Shown: in pieces, positions 17,156-22,859 of the stretch
How positions within the stretch are numbered: the stretch's first letter is position 1
Layout: each line of letters starts with the position of its first letter
From: a virus
Reading direction: 5' to 3' (one strand)
DNA length: 26,468 nucleotides
Virus record (IMG/VR): IMGVR_UViG_3300025420_000018
Coordinates: 1 to 26,468 of that record
Position numbers and translations under genes: made by a program
The notes under the pieces: generated by a model
Database searches by the model: none
Seen by the model: only the letters and a program-made list of their open reading frames with translations
Told to the model about the DNA's origin: nothing

Positions 17156-17983
17156 ATGGCGAGAATTAGAACAATCAAGCCAGAGTTTTGGACAAGTGAA
17201 CAAATCGTCGAGTGTTCGACGACTGCTCGACTACTGTTCGTCGGCATGTGGAATTTTGCTGATGACGGCGGCAATCTTCCTGCGTCGTTTAAGACGGTAA
17301 AGATGCAAATTTTTCCCGCCGATAATATCGACGTTGAACCGCTAATTTCTGAATTGTTTAGCGTTGGTCTGCTTGTTGAATATTGCGTAAATGGCAGAAA
17401 TTATTGGCATATCACTGGTTGGCATCATCAAAAGATTGATAAGCCAACATACAAATATCCACGCTTCAATGACACAAATATCGTCGAACACTCGTCGAAC
17501 ACTCGTCGAGAAGTAGTCGATGCCTCGGCTACGGAAGGGAAGGGAAGGGAAGGGATAGGTAGAGGAAAGGATATATCTTCTTCACTTCGTTCAGAAGATA
17601 CGCGCGCGAGGCGCGCTGTTGCTGTCAACCGCTTTGATGAATTTTGGCAAGCATGGCCCAACAAGGTTGGCAAGCCTGTTGCGCTGAAAGCCTATGCAAA
17701 GGTTTCCAGTGAACACGACGCCATCATGGAAGGCTTGGCGGCGTATATCAAAAACAAACCAGCCGACCGTTCTTGGCTCAACCCCTCAACATTTTTGAAC
17801 CAGCGACGTTGGGAAGACCGCCCTGCGTCTGTCAGTGCGCCCGTACGCGAAGGCAAGGGCGACTGGTCTGCAAACCTAATGAAAGAGATTGAACGGAGAT
17901 TAGACGATGAGCAATCTGAACAAAGCCCAACTATTGCTGAGACTGTGGAATTGCTATCCTTCGACGGCAAGTCTTGGGCCTGA
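17156..17983 (+). CDS. Phage replication protein (O/DnaD-like)
   Basis: A 275-residue protein. Residues 1-105 are a well-known phage replication N-terminal domain: RIRTIKPEFWTSEQIVECST, ARLLFVGMWNFADDGGNLPA, FSVGLLVEY and HITGWHHQKIDKPTYKYP, a winged-helix-like DNA-binding region. A polar, low-complexity linker follows (~106-155). Residues 160-225 are the second phage module: FDEFWQAWPNKVGKPVALKA and RSWLNPSTFLNQRRWED. It probably binds the phage origin and helps load the helicase, as lambda O does. The linker DNA contains iterons and a purine tract, a candidate ori. ATG 17156 has GGGAGGG 6 nt upstream. The last 77 nt overlap the next gene. Confidence 0.82.
   Translation: MARIRTIKPEFWTSEQIVECSTTARLLFVGMWNFADDGGNLPASFKTVKMQIFPADNIDVEPLISELFSVGLLVEYCVNGRNYWHITGWHHQKIDKPTYKYPRFNDTNIVEHSSNTRREVVDASATEGKGREGIGRGKDISSSLRSEDTRARRAVAVNRFDEFWQAWPNKVGKPVALKAYAKVSSEHDAIMEGLAAYIKNKPADRSWLNPSTFLNQRRWEDRPASVSAPVREGKGDWSANLMKEIERRLDDEQSEQSPTIAETVELLSFDGKSWA
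17481..17572 (+). other. ori: Candidate phage replication origin inside the replication gene
   Basis: Two exact 11-bp direct repeats TCGTCGAACAC (17481-17491, 17492-17502) plus a partial third (17503-17510) are followed by an uninterrupted purine-rich tract with four GGGAA units (about 17533-17555) and then ATATAT. A related inverted repeat TCGTCGA-n4-TCGACGA lies upstream at 17205-17222. The repeats encode the low-complexity linker of the O-like protein. Lambda's ori has the same layout: iterons, then an asymmetric tract, inside gene O. Confidence 0.55.
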
Positions 17984-18506
17984 CGCTGGCAAAGACAGGC
18001 TGCGTGAGTGGTTGGCGATTGTAGAACCGTTCGACGCCGAAACTGTAGATAGGGCCTGTATGGCCTTTAAACGGTCAGACAGCGCGTTTCCGCCGTCGGT
18101 AGGTCAAATCTATGCTGAGTGCAACAAACACGCTGCTGACGCTTATCAGAGGCGCAATGATTATGTGCCTAGTCTCGCCAGGCCAAAACAATCTGAAGCT
18201 GAACGGGAGGATATGAAGCGGCGCTTCAACAAGCTGGTTGAAGATTTAATGTCTGGAAATTTGAAGCCGTCGATGAACGGTTTTACTGCCCAAGAGTTGG
18301 CTGATGAAAATTTTATCGTCAACCGCGTTGGCTCTGACGATTACACCATGCGCCCTGGTATGCCTTACGGTTACATGACGAGGGCAGAGTTAGCCGCTGG
18401 TCGTGTCAAGCCTATTGTTAGGCGAACCGAACCGCCGTCATGGCTTGAACGATGGGAAAGAGAAAATGGCCGTTCTTACTATGGTCTGAGTGAGGCGGCG
18501 GAATGA
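17907..18506 (+). CDS. Probable helicase-loader-like replication protein
   Basis: A 199-residue protein. The N-terminal ~80 residues (KAQLLLRLWNCYPSTASLG, then AIVEPFDAETVDRACMAFKR and FPPSVGQIYAECNK) resemble small phage helicase loader/inhibitor proteins with a FPP-x-x-x-E motif, but the match is by eye and weak. The rest is charged and ends SWLERWERENGRSYYGLSE. ATG 17907 has GGAG 9 nt upstream and overlaps the O-like gene by 77 nt in a different frame. Following an origin-binding protein is the usual place for a loader (as P follows O in lambda). Confidence 0.5.
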   Translation: MSNLNKAQLLLRLWNCYPSTASLGPDAGKDRLREWLAIVEPFDAETVDRACMAFKRSDSAFPPSVGQIYAECNKHAADAYQRRNDYVPSLARPKQSEAEREDMKRRFNKLVEDLMSGNLKPSMNGFTAQELADENFIVNRVGSDDYTMRPGMPYGYMTRAELAAGRVKPIVRRTEPPSWLERWERENGRSYYGLSEAAE

Positions 18507-18958
18507 TTGAATTGCTTGTTGGCCGCGTCAATAGGTTCGATGATTTGCGTGACCTAATTGACACACACAGAAAGAGTTTAGGGATAACGCTGCTTGCCCT
18601 AGACGATTTGGCTGGCCTTCAAGGAGGATATAGTTCTAAGCTGGCCTGCGGAATTAAAAACTACGGCAACATGAGTTTGCCATCCGTTTTAGGCGCTTTA
18701 GGGCTAGAATTATGGGTAGTGCGCGCTGCAAGCGGGCATGGCCGAAGCAACTTAATTACAAATACTTATGTAGAAAATTATAAAAACGCTAGAAAAAAAA
18801 TAGCGCGTCTTGGTGCGCAGGCCGCCAATGAAAAACGAACGGCTGAACAACGCCGATTGCTTGCCAGAAAAGCCGCTGTTGCGCGTTGGGAAAAGGCAAA
18901 AAAGAAAAACAAGCAAAGTCGGTTAACAACAAATAAAGACCAGTTGGTTTTGTTTTAA
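18503..18958 (+). CDS. HTH-like phage regulatory protein
   Basis: A 151-residue protein. Residues 15-75 (DLIDTHRKSLGITLLALDDL, AGLQGGYSSKLACG, MSLPSVLGALGLELWVV) look like an XRE-type helix-turn-helix, with the Gly-rich turn and the terminal hydrophobic strand typical of phage regulators. The C-terminal half is strongly basic (RKKIARLGAQAANEKRTAEQ and KKKNKQ), suggesting DNA or RNA binding. It overlaps the previous gene as ATGA and is the last gene of the rightward replication operon, the place where delayed-early or late regulators often sit. I infer a transcription regulator; the target is unknown. Confidence 0.6.
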   Translation: MIELLVGRVNRFDDLRDLIDTHRKSLGITLLALDDLAGLQGGYSSKLACGIKNYGNMSLPSVLGALGLELWVVRAASGHGRSNLITNTYVENYKNARKKIARLGAQAANEKRTAEQRRLLARKAAVARWEKAKKKNKQSRLTTNKDQLVLF

Positions 18959-19015
18959 CTTGCGCTTTGGTATAAAGATTTTAGCGGAAGCGAAAGCTTC
19001 GGTCATCTGGCGGTG

Positions 19016-19066
19016 CTAGTCTCCCGCTCATGGCCGCGAGGGCGTCTCTGGCGGGATTGCCCTCGC
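19016..19066 (-). repeat. Relic cassette leader and hairpin beyond the array terminator
   Basis: On the minus strand a perfect 8-bp stem GCGAGGGC/GCCCTCGC (19066-19036, 15-nt loop) is followed by GGAGACTAG at 19024-19016. This is the array's usual hairpin plus leader. Only tiny open frames (13-27 codons) follow, so it looks like a decayed or displaced cassette. It lies between convergent operons; the 18959-19133 interval otherwise holds only the terminator. Confidence 0.4.
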
Positions 19067-19086
19067 CATCTTCTTCAAGGACGGAC

Positions 19087-19115
19087 AAAAAAAAGGGCGC
19101 CACAATGGGCGCCCT
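19087..19115 (-). terminator. Strong intrinsic terminator of the leftward small-gene array
   Basis: On the minus strand a perfect 8-bp stem AGGGCGCC/GGCGCCCT with a 6-nt loop is followed by TTTTTTT. It lies 18 bp beyond the stop of the last array gene. Confidence 0.9.
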
Positions 19116-19133
19116 AATCCTTTCAAGTCTCGC

Positions 19134-19415
19134 TTATCGTCCAAAGGTTTGACACAAGCCACCATTGCAAACGACTTGGTATTGGTCGCCTGTCGGCGGG
19201 TAGACGTGAGTGCTGCTACCGCCATCCCATGTCGATGTTGTGCTGCTGTAGTAGCCCTGACTGCCAACGCCAACGCAGCCCGCGCTGTGGCAATTTGAGA
19301 CGCTGCTATCAACGCCCGGAGGCGGCGACGCATAGTCTGCCTCTTGCGCCAAAACTGAGGGCGCGCACAGTTCTACAATTGCAATAATCGCTGCGGTTTT
19401 AAAATAGGTTTTCAT
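19134..19415 (-). CDS. Small secreted protein with signal peptide
   Basis: A 93-residue protein with a classical signal peptide: MKTYFKTAAIIAIVELCAPSVLA, in parts, with probable cleavage after VLA-Q. The mature part is Gly/Ser/Tyr-rich and contains four cysteines in two pairs (NCHSAGCVG and VCNGGLCQT), suggesting two disulfides in the periplasm. ATG 19415 has the array leader (AAAGGAGACTAC) 3-9 nt upstream. The start lies 17 nt inside the preceding gene. No family recognised. A cell-envelope-acting early protein, for example against superinfection, is one possibility. It is the last gene of the array. Confidence 0.7.
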   Translation of the reverse strand: MKTYFKTAAIIAIVELCAPSVLAQEADYASPPPGVDSSVSNCHSAGCVGVGSQGYYSSTTSTWDGGSSTHVYPPTGDQYQVVCNGGLCQTFGR

Positions 19416-19659
19416 TGTAGTCTCCTTTAATTTCCAAGTCTTGTATCTGGCGGTCAACTTCGCTTTTGATTTGCAGATTTGTTTCTACCTGGCAGTATTT
19501 ATTCAGCATAAGAACGGCCTCATCAGTGTCACTATAAAACTGTAAGACTGTTAAGTATGGCTCTTGGTCTGATGAAAAGGCGACGGCTATTCTGTCGCCT
19601 GTATCGTATGCAATAGCGCGATAGCCCGTCTCTTTGTTTTGAACAATGTATTTTTCCAT
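19399..19659 (-). CDS. Small hypothetical protein (86 residues)
   Basis: Soluble: MEKYIVQNKETGYRAIAYDT, GDRIAVAFSSDQEPYLTVLQ, then a helical end (TNLQIKSEVDRQIQDLEIKG). The alternating strands at the N-terminus suggest a small alpha/beta fold. GGAGACTAG lies 4-12 nt upstream of ATG 19659. It follows an internal terminator-like hairpin (19705-19737). It overlaps the next gene by 17 nt, so that gene's ribosome-binding site is within its last codons. No family recognised. Confidence 0.65.
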   Translation of the reverse strand: MEKYIVQNKETGYRAIAYDTGDRIAVAFSSDQEPYLTVLQFYSDTDEAVLMLNKYCQVETNLQIKSEVDRQIQDLEIKGDYNENLF

Positions 19660-19704
19660 AAGCTAGTCTCCAATTGATTTGCAAGTCTGGCGGTATTTAA
19701 GCAA

Positions 19705-19737
19705 CAAAAAAACGCACAAACATTTGCCTGCGCGTTT
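19705..19737 (-). terminator. Intrinsic terminator inside the array
   Basis: On the minus strand a 9-bp stem AAACGCGCA/TGTGCGTTT (one G-T pair, 10-nt loop) runs into TTTTTTTG. It lies between the 87- and 86-residue genes, so the last two array genes may be expressed at a lower level or by readthrough. Confidence 0.65.
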
Positions 19738-19744
19738 CTTCTAT

Positions 19745-20008
19745 TCAGTTTAAACCTTCTTCGATTAAGTCAATTTGCCTTTCAAGCATTTCAAGGTCGT
19801 CTTGCATTGAAGCAAGGTTTTGCAGCATTAAAACGCAGTCTTCTTTTGTATAAGGTTCGCCTTGATACATTTTATGCGTTTTTTCTGCGGTTTGGTTTAT
19901 TAATTTTGAGAGAGAGTTTTTTATTATAATTATATTTGACGCAACGCGCTCTCTTAAAAACGCTAAATGTTCCGTTTCTTTGTCTGACATAATTTCTATT
20001 GATGCCAT
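19745..20008 (-). CDS. Small coiled-coil protein (87 residues)
   Basis: Mostly helical: KETEHLAFLRERVASNIIII, KNSLSKLINQTAEKTHKM, then MLQNLASMQDDLEMLERQID with regular hydrophobic spacing typical of a coiled coil. The single Cys and acidic end (LIEEGLN) are unremarkable. ATG 20008 has AAAGGAGATTGG upstream, a variant of the array leader. It is preceded by an intergenic hairpin element and followed by an internal terminator. No family recognised. Confidence 0.65.
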   Translation of the reverse strand: MASIEIMSDKETEHLAFLRERVASNIIIIKNSLSKLINQTAEKTHKMYQGEPYTKEDCVLMLQNLASMQDDLEMLERQIDLIEEGLN

Positions 20009-20028
20009 ATTCCAATCTCCTTTGTTGT

Positions 20029-20095
20029 CTTGCTGGCGCATAGTGTGCTTGGCGCACAGTGAAGGGCGCGCACGTCGCGCCCTCTCTTTGCGTCA
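20029..20095 (-). repeat. Intergenic hairpin element (copy with extra stem)
   Basis: This copy begins with the TGA stop of the 61-residue gene followed by CGCAAAG. It holds an 8-bp inner stem AGGGCGCG/CGCGCCCT, an additional TGTGC/GCACA stem, then GCGCCAGCAAGACAAC before the GGAGATTGG leader of the next gene. Confidence 0.7.
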
Positions 20096-20278
20096 ATAAT
20101 TGTCTGGAAAGATAACAGCCCATGTTTTGCGCCCCGGCAGTTTTACAATGTCGGGTTTTTCTCCGAAAGAAATAATGCCTTCGCAGAAATAATTGTCCAG
20201 CGCGTCGTCTGCTTCTATGTATGTTTTGTGCATAGAATAGACATAATAAATTTTGCCATTGTGTAACATGTCGCGCAT
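20093..20278 (-). CDS. Small hypothetical protein (61 residues)
   Basis: MRDMLHNGKIYYVYSMHKTY, then DALDNYFCEGIISFGEKPDI and PGRKTWAVIFPDNY, an aromatic-rich, probably beta-rich small domain. The start at 20278 is 4 nt before the stop of the preceding gene in reading order, with AGGAGACTAAGACA as leader; an in-frame ATG 18 nt earlier (20296) overlaps that leader and is less likely. Its stop TGA is the first codon of an intergenic hairpin element. No family recognised. Confidence 0.6.
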   Translation of the reverse strand: MRDMLHNGKIYYVYSMHKTYIEADDALDNYFCEGIISFGEKPDIVKLPGRKTWAVIFPDNY

Positions 20279-20282
20279 TGTC

Positions 20283-20537
20283 TTAGTCTCCTGCATATTC
20301 TTGGCAAAGCCGATAGTAACAATACTCTTCCACGCTGTCTGGTTCTGGGTCGTCTGCCAGTGGGCCGGGGCGATACTGTGACGTAGACAGTGCGCTATAT
20401 AGGTTTGACCATTGGCCTCCGTGATAGTGTGACGCAAACCAGTAGATGGCTGCTTCAATATCAAAGTCGTCGGCTTCGTGCGGGCTGTATATTTCGCGCA
20501 GCATTGCGCGCATATTGTCTGCGGTTGGGTCTTGCAT
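20283..20537 (-). CDS. Small acidic hypothetical protein (84 residues)
   Basis: Acidic and helical at the N-terminus (DNMRAMLREIYSPHEADDFD), with an aromatic patch (IYWFASHYHGGQWSNLYSAL) and an acidic, Tyr/Cys-rich end (SVEEYCYYRLCQEYAGD). Such acidic small proteins are common among phage anti-host proteins, which is suggestive but not evidence of function. ATG 20537 has AAGGAGACTAGAA upstream, and hairpin element 20561-20612 precedes it. It ends just inside the leader of the next gene. Confidence 0.65.
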   Translation of the reverse strand: MQDPTADNMRAMLREIYSPHEADDFDIEAAIYWFASHYHGGQWSNLYSALSTSQYRPGPLADDPEPDSVEEYCYYRLCQEYAGD

Positions 20538-20560
20538 TTCTAGTCTCCTTACTGGGTTGT

Positions 20561-20612
20561 CTTGCTGGCGCAAGCTGAGAGGGCGCGCGTTGCGCCCTCT
20601 GGGTTTGCGTCA
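20561..20612 (-). repeat. Intergenic hairpin element (canonical copy)
   Basis: Starts with the TGA stop of the 93-residue gene, then CGCAAACCC. A 9-bp inner stem AGAGGGCGC/GCGCCCTCT (5-nt loop) is enclosed by an outer CGCAA/TTGCG stem, followed by GCCAGCAAGACAACC and the GGAGACTAG leader of the next gene. There is no T-run after the stem. Confidence 0.75.
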
Positions 20613-20891
20613 TCGTCCTAAGACTTGCTTTGCGTCTTCAAGGCTGCGGTATTCGTTGAATAGTTCGCGCAGTCGTTTCTCTTTTGCGATATTGTCGCGC
20701 TTGAATTTTAAAACGTGCGTTGGGCCGCCATGCCAAGTCATTGCTAGTCGGTTGTCAGCGTCGTCTATGTGAACGGTGTCAAACTCTATCATGCCGTCTG
20801 CAATTTCGCGCAAGGTTCTTACAGTTGCCTGTAATTGCGTTTCGTTGCGTTCGGGGCGAATTTCAACTTCCATCGTCAAATATGTCTGCAT
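20610..20891 (-). CDS. Small hypothetical protein (93 residues)
   Basis: Looks like a small alpha/beta protein: MEVEIRPERNETQLQATVRT, LREIADGMIEFDTVHIDDAD, TWHGGPTHVLKFKRDN, then a basic helix (AKEKRLRELFNEYRSLEDAK). The ribosome-binding leader is AGGAGACTTGAACA. It sits between two canonical hairpin elements, making it the clearest single cassette of the array. No family recognised. Confidence 0.68.
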   Translation of the reverse strand: MQTYLTMEVEIRPERNETQLQATVRTLREIADGMIEFDTVHIDDADNRLAMTWHGGPTHVLKFKRDNIAKEKRLRELFNEYRSLEDAKQVLGR

Positions 20892-20910
20892 TGTTCAAGT
20901 CTCCTGTTTT

Positions 20911-20959
20911 CTTGCTGGCGCAAGCTGAGAGGCGCAAGCGCGCCTCTGGGTTTGCGTCA
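20911..20959 (-). repeat. Intergenic hairpin element (canonical copy)
   Basis: Starts with the TGA stop of the 63-residue gene, then CGCAAACCC. The 8-bp inner stem AGAGGCGC/GCGCCTCT has a 4-nt loop and differs from the other copies by paired changes. It ends TTGCGCCAGCAAG before the leader of the 93-residue gene. Confidence 0.75.
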
Positions 20960-21148
20960 AGAGTGCGTGTAGCCGTCTTGTTCAATGCCAAGCCACATTC
21001 CCCATAAGTAAATCATGAGGCAGTCGTAGCCGCCTCCAAAGCGGCGTCTGAATTGCCTGTAAGTTTCGGTTGTTGGATTGTCGCCATTTCTTGCGCGCTG
21101 ATACAATTTAAACATTGCGGCGCGTTGCGCTTTGGTTGTTGGTGTCAT
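20957..21148 (-). CDS. Small basic hypothetical protein (63 residues)
   Basis: Basic N-terminal half (TTKAQRAAMFKLYQRARNGD, NPTTETYRQFRRRFGG) and a hydrophobic, aromatic C-terminal helix (YDCLMIYLWGMWLGIEQDG). It may bind nucleic acid or lie on the membrane. ATG 21148 overlaps the previous stop as ATGA, and GGAGACTAGGACA lies inside that gene. The stop begins an intergenic hairpin element. No family recognised. Confidence 0.62.
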   Translation of the reverse strand: MTPTTKAQRAAMFKLYQRARNGDNPTTETYRQFRRRFGGGYDCLMIYLWGMWLGIEQDGYTHS

Positions 21149-21378
21149 TGTCCTAGTCTCCGGGTTGGCGTTTGCTTCATAGCGTTTGAGTAGTGCATGA
21201 ATTTTGTATTTGCTTTGGGATAGTGAAAGGCGGTTAGCGTTATGCCGTTCGTGCCATACCAGCGCGACGGTTTGCTGTCGGGGCCGCATTTAATCCATTG
21301 GCCACGCTGCAAGGTTAACGTGCCGTTTCTTAGGTCTTCGAGATAAGGCCATACATCAAAAGCTTTTGTGTATTTCAT
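21145..21378 (-). CDS. Small hypothetical protein (77 residues)
   Basis: MKYTKAFDVWPYLEDLRNGT, then LQRGQWIKCGPDSKPSRWYG and TLTAFHYPKANTKFMHYSNA. It is aromatic-rich and compact, with a likely beta core. AGAGGG lies ~10 nt upstream, different from the common leader; the gene follows the 43-residue membrane protein by 4 nt. Its end contains the leader of the next gene, in frame with the codons for RRLGQ. No family recognised. Confidence 0.65.
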   Translation of the reverse strand: MKYTKAFDVWPYLEDLRNGTLTLQRGQWIKCGPDSKPSRWYGTNGITLTAFHYPKANTKFMHYSNAMKQTPTRRLGQ

Positions 21379-21382
21379 CGCC

Positions 21383-21514
21383 TTACCCTCTCATTCTGCG
21401 ATAGAGTGCGACGGCTTCTAGCGTGTAGTAAATTGCTGTCACTATGAAGGTGATGGTTGCGGCGCCCATGACTGCAAAGGCCGCTAAAATCCATAGTAGG
21501 TCGAGGTTTTCCAT
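21383..21514 (-). CDS. 43-residue membrane protein
   Basis: MENLDLLWILAAFAVMGAAT, then ITFIVTAIYYTLEAVALYRR and MRG. It has one or two hydrophobic helices with a positively charged end, so the C-terminus probably faces the cytoplasm. AGGAGAC lies 6-12 nt upstream of the ATG at 21514. The stop is 4 nt before the next gene. A short length and tight packing support a real gene, but no homology is recognised. It is the second gene after ardC. Confidence 0.6.
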   Translation of the reverse strand: MENLDLLWILAAFAVMGAATITFIVTAIYYTLEAVALYRRMRG

Positions 21515-21567
21515 TTTTCTGTCTCCTGTGTTCTAGCTGGCGGGCTAGTGTGCGAATTGCACAAGCT

Positions 21568-21589
21568 AGGGCAGGGGTTAGCCTGCCCT
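21568..21589 (-). other. Divergent intergenic hairpin after ardC
   Basis: A perfect 8-bp stem AGGGCAGG/CCTGCCCT with a 6-nt loop lies between the ardC stop and the 43-residue gene. It lacks the CGCAAACC and GCGCAAGC flanks of the other copies and has no T-run, so it is only loosely related to them. It may be a weak terminator or processing site. Confidence 0.45.
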
Positions 21590-21600
21590 ATGTTCTGCAA

Positions 21601-22491
21601 TCATGCGGCAATGGGTTGCTGCGTTGCGTTTACAGTGTCGCGCATGTAGTCAACTGCGCGGCTTGCCTTGGCGGCTGCCTCAACAATCAAGCGGTCATTG
21701 CGTCCTAAGACCTGTGACCAATGGTCGAGATAGGCGGCGCTGTTTTGTAGTGTGCCGCAAGCCGTGTTTGCTTCGTTGTTGAAGCCAAATTCAGCGCAAC
21801 AAAATGCTGCGCCAAGTTCTGCAACTAACTCCTCGGCGGCGTAGCTATCGTCACCAAAGCGGCGCCCGAATTGACGGTCTAGGCGTGACTTGCTGCCTGT
21901 CCAATGTGTCAACTCATGAAATGCCGTTGAGTAGTATTCGTCGGCGCTTCCGAAAGTCACAAAGTCTGGCAGCATGATAAAATCACGCGGCTCTTGTGCA
22001 TAATACGCCCGGCTTTCGCCATGCCGTATGTCTGCGCGTGTCGCCGTCATAAAGGCGTCTGCGTCTGCGTTGCGCTGGTCTGGATTAATCTCGATAGGTT
22101 TGACTGTTTCGAGGTTTAAGCCGTCACATTGCGCGACATTGAAGACGGTGTAGGATTTGAGAAAAGGTATTCTGACTTTTTTGCCAGTTTCTTCGTCAAT
22201 CTTTTCGATTGAATTGACGTAAATAACTGTCTCGCCTTTTTCGCCTTTTCTAACCGTTCCGCCTTTTTCGTTGGCTTGTTTGAATGTTAGCCAATCGTTT
22301 TGGGCGTATCCTTTGTCATTTCCGACCATCCAAAGGATGACGGTATTGATGCCCGAATATGCGCGTTGGGTTGTTGCGTTGCGTGGCAAGCCTGACCCGG
22401 TTTGACCCGTCCAAGGCTTGCGCCACGGCACGACGCCCTGCGCCATTTGAGCAAGGATTTTGTCGGTTATTTCTTTGTGTAGGTTTCTCAT
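21601..22491 (-). CDS. ardC: ArdC-like antirestriction protein
   Basis: A 296-residue two-domain protein. Residues 1-125 are the ArdC N-terminal single-strand DNA-binding domain (EITDKILAQMAQGVVPWRKP, SGINTVILWM, KGGTVRKGEKGETVIYVNSI). Residues 145-290 are a zincin-like metallopeptidase domain with the HELTH motif (His192, Glu193, His196) and the downstream EELVAELG glutamates as likely third zinc ligand. ArdC proteins protect incoming DNA from host restriction. It is first among the larger genes of the leftward array, has GGAGACTAG 4-12 nt upstream, and is preceded by a hairpin element. The full domain set is present, so it is probably active. Confidence 0.92.
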   Translation of the reverse strand: MRNLHKEITDKILAQMAQGVVPWRKPWTGQTGSGLPRNATTQRAYSGINTVILWMVGNDKGYAQNDWLTFKQANEKGGTVRKGEKGETVIYVNSIEKIDEETGKKVRIPFLKSYTVFNVAQCDGLNLETVKPIEINPDQRNADADAFMTATRADIRHGESRAYYAQEPRDFIMLPDFVTFGSADEYYSTAFHELTHWTGSKSRLDRQFGRRFGDDSYAAEELVAELGAAFCCAEFGFNNEANTACGTLQNSAAYLDHWSQVLGRNDRLIVEAAAKASRAVDYMRDTVNATQQPIAA

Positions 22492-22518
22492 GTTCTAGTC
22501 TCCAAGAGTTGGTGTTTT

Positions 22519-22569
22519 CTTGCTGGCGCAAGCTTGAAGGGTCATGTTTGACCCCTCTGGTTTGCGTCA
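22519..22569 (-). repeat. Intergenic hairpin element before ardC
   Basis: Begins with TGA-CGCAAACC, where the TGA is the in-frame stop of the small open frame at 22567-22662. The inner stem GGGTCA/TGACCC replaces the GC-rich stem of the other copies while pairing is kept. CTTCAAGCTTGCGCCAGCAAG, in parts, leads to the GGAGACTAG leader of ardC. Confidence 0.72.
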
Positions 22570-22662
22570 TAAGAGACTGAAAGGGTCGCCCCGCATCGGG
22601 CGTATCGTTAAGAGGGAGACAATTGTTGCGCCGCTAGGCTTTCCCTCTTTCGGCTCTCTCAC
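22567..22662 (-). CDS. Possible 31-residue leader ORF (GTG start)
   Basis: GTG 22662 opens a frame coding for REPKEGKPSGATIVSLLTIR and PMRGDPFSLL, ending at the TGA that starts the hairpin element before ardC. In the other complete copies of that element the TGA is always the stop of a gene, so this frame may be a real cassette or leader peptide. No ribosome-binding site is seen and the start is not certain. An internal ATG would give only nine residues. Confidence 0.35.
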   Translation of the reverse strand: MREPKEGKPSGATIVSLLTIRPMRGDPFSLL

Positions 22663-22775
22663 CCGTTAAGTTTGCTGTCGGCTTTCTTTCCATCCGAGGC
22701 AGCCAGCGAGAGAGGCGGAAGCTTTTGGTTTATGTCTGTTCCGGTTGCTTCATCCGGCGTATGTCCATTAACTAA

Positions 22776-22798
22776 TACCAATATTCTGGTATAGTCAA
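22776..22798 (-). promoter_or_regulatory. Candidate promoter and operator of the small-gene array
   Basis: On the minus strand TTGACT (22798-22793) is followed by an inverted repeat TACCA-n6-TGGTA (22776-22791) holding GAATATTGGT, which also occurs in the cro promoter. The -10 is poor (TATTAG at 15 bp or TTAGTT at 17 bp), so the promoter may need activation. A leader of about 280 nt would precede ardC. Confidence 0.45.
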
Positions 22799-22859
22799 GC
22801 AAGAAAAACAGGAAATTGGTAAAATAATGCAATGTTGGTTTAGAAACAGCGTGTTAGGC

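Noticed and set aside
16513-17274. 253-codon minus-strand frame
   Set aside because: It runs antisense to the DnaA-domain gene and two small genes that have good starts and overlaps; the product is Arg/Pro-rich with no domain.
20029-22569. CRISPR array
   Set aside because: The repeats contain hairpins but are 330-1600 bp apart, separated by genes, and differ in the stem; no regular spacers.
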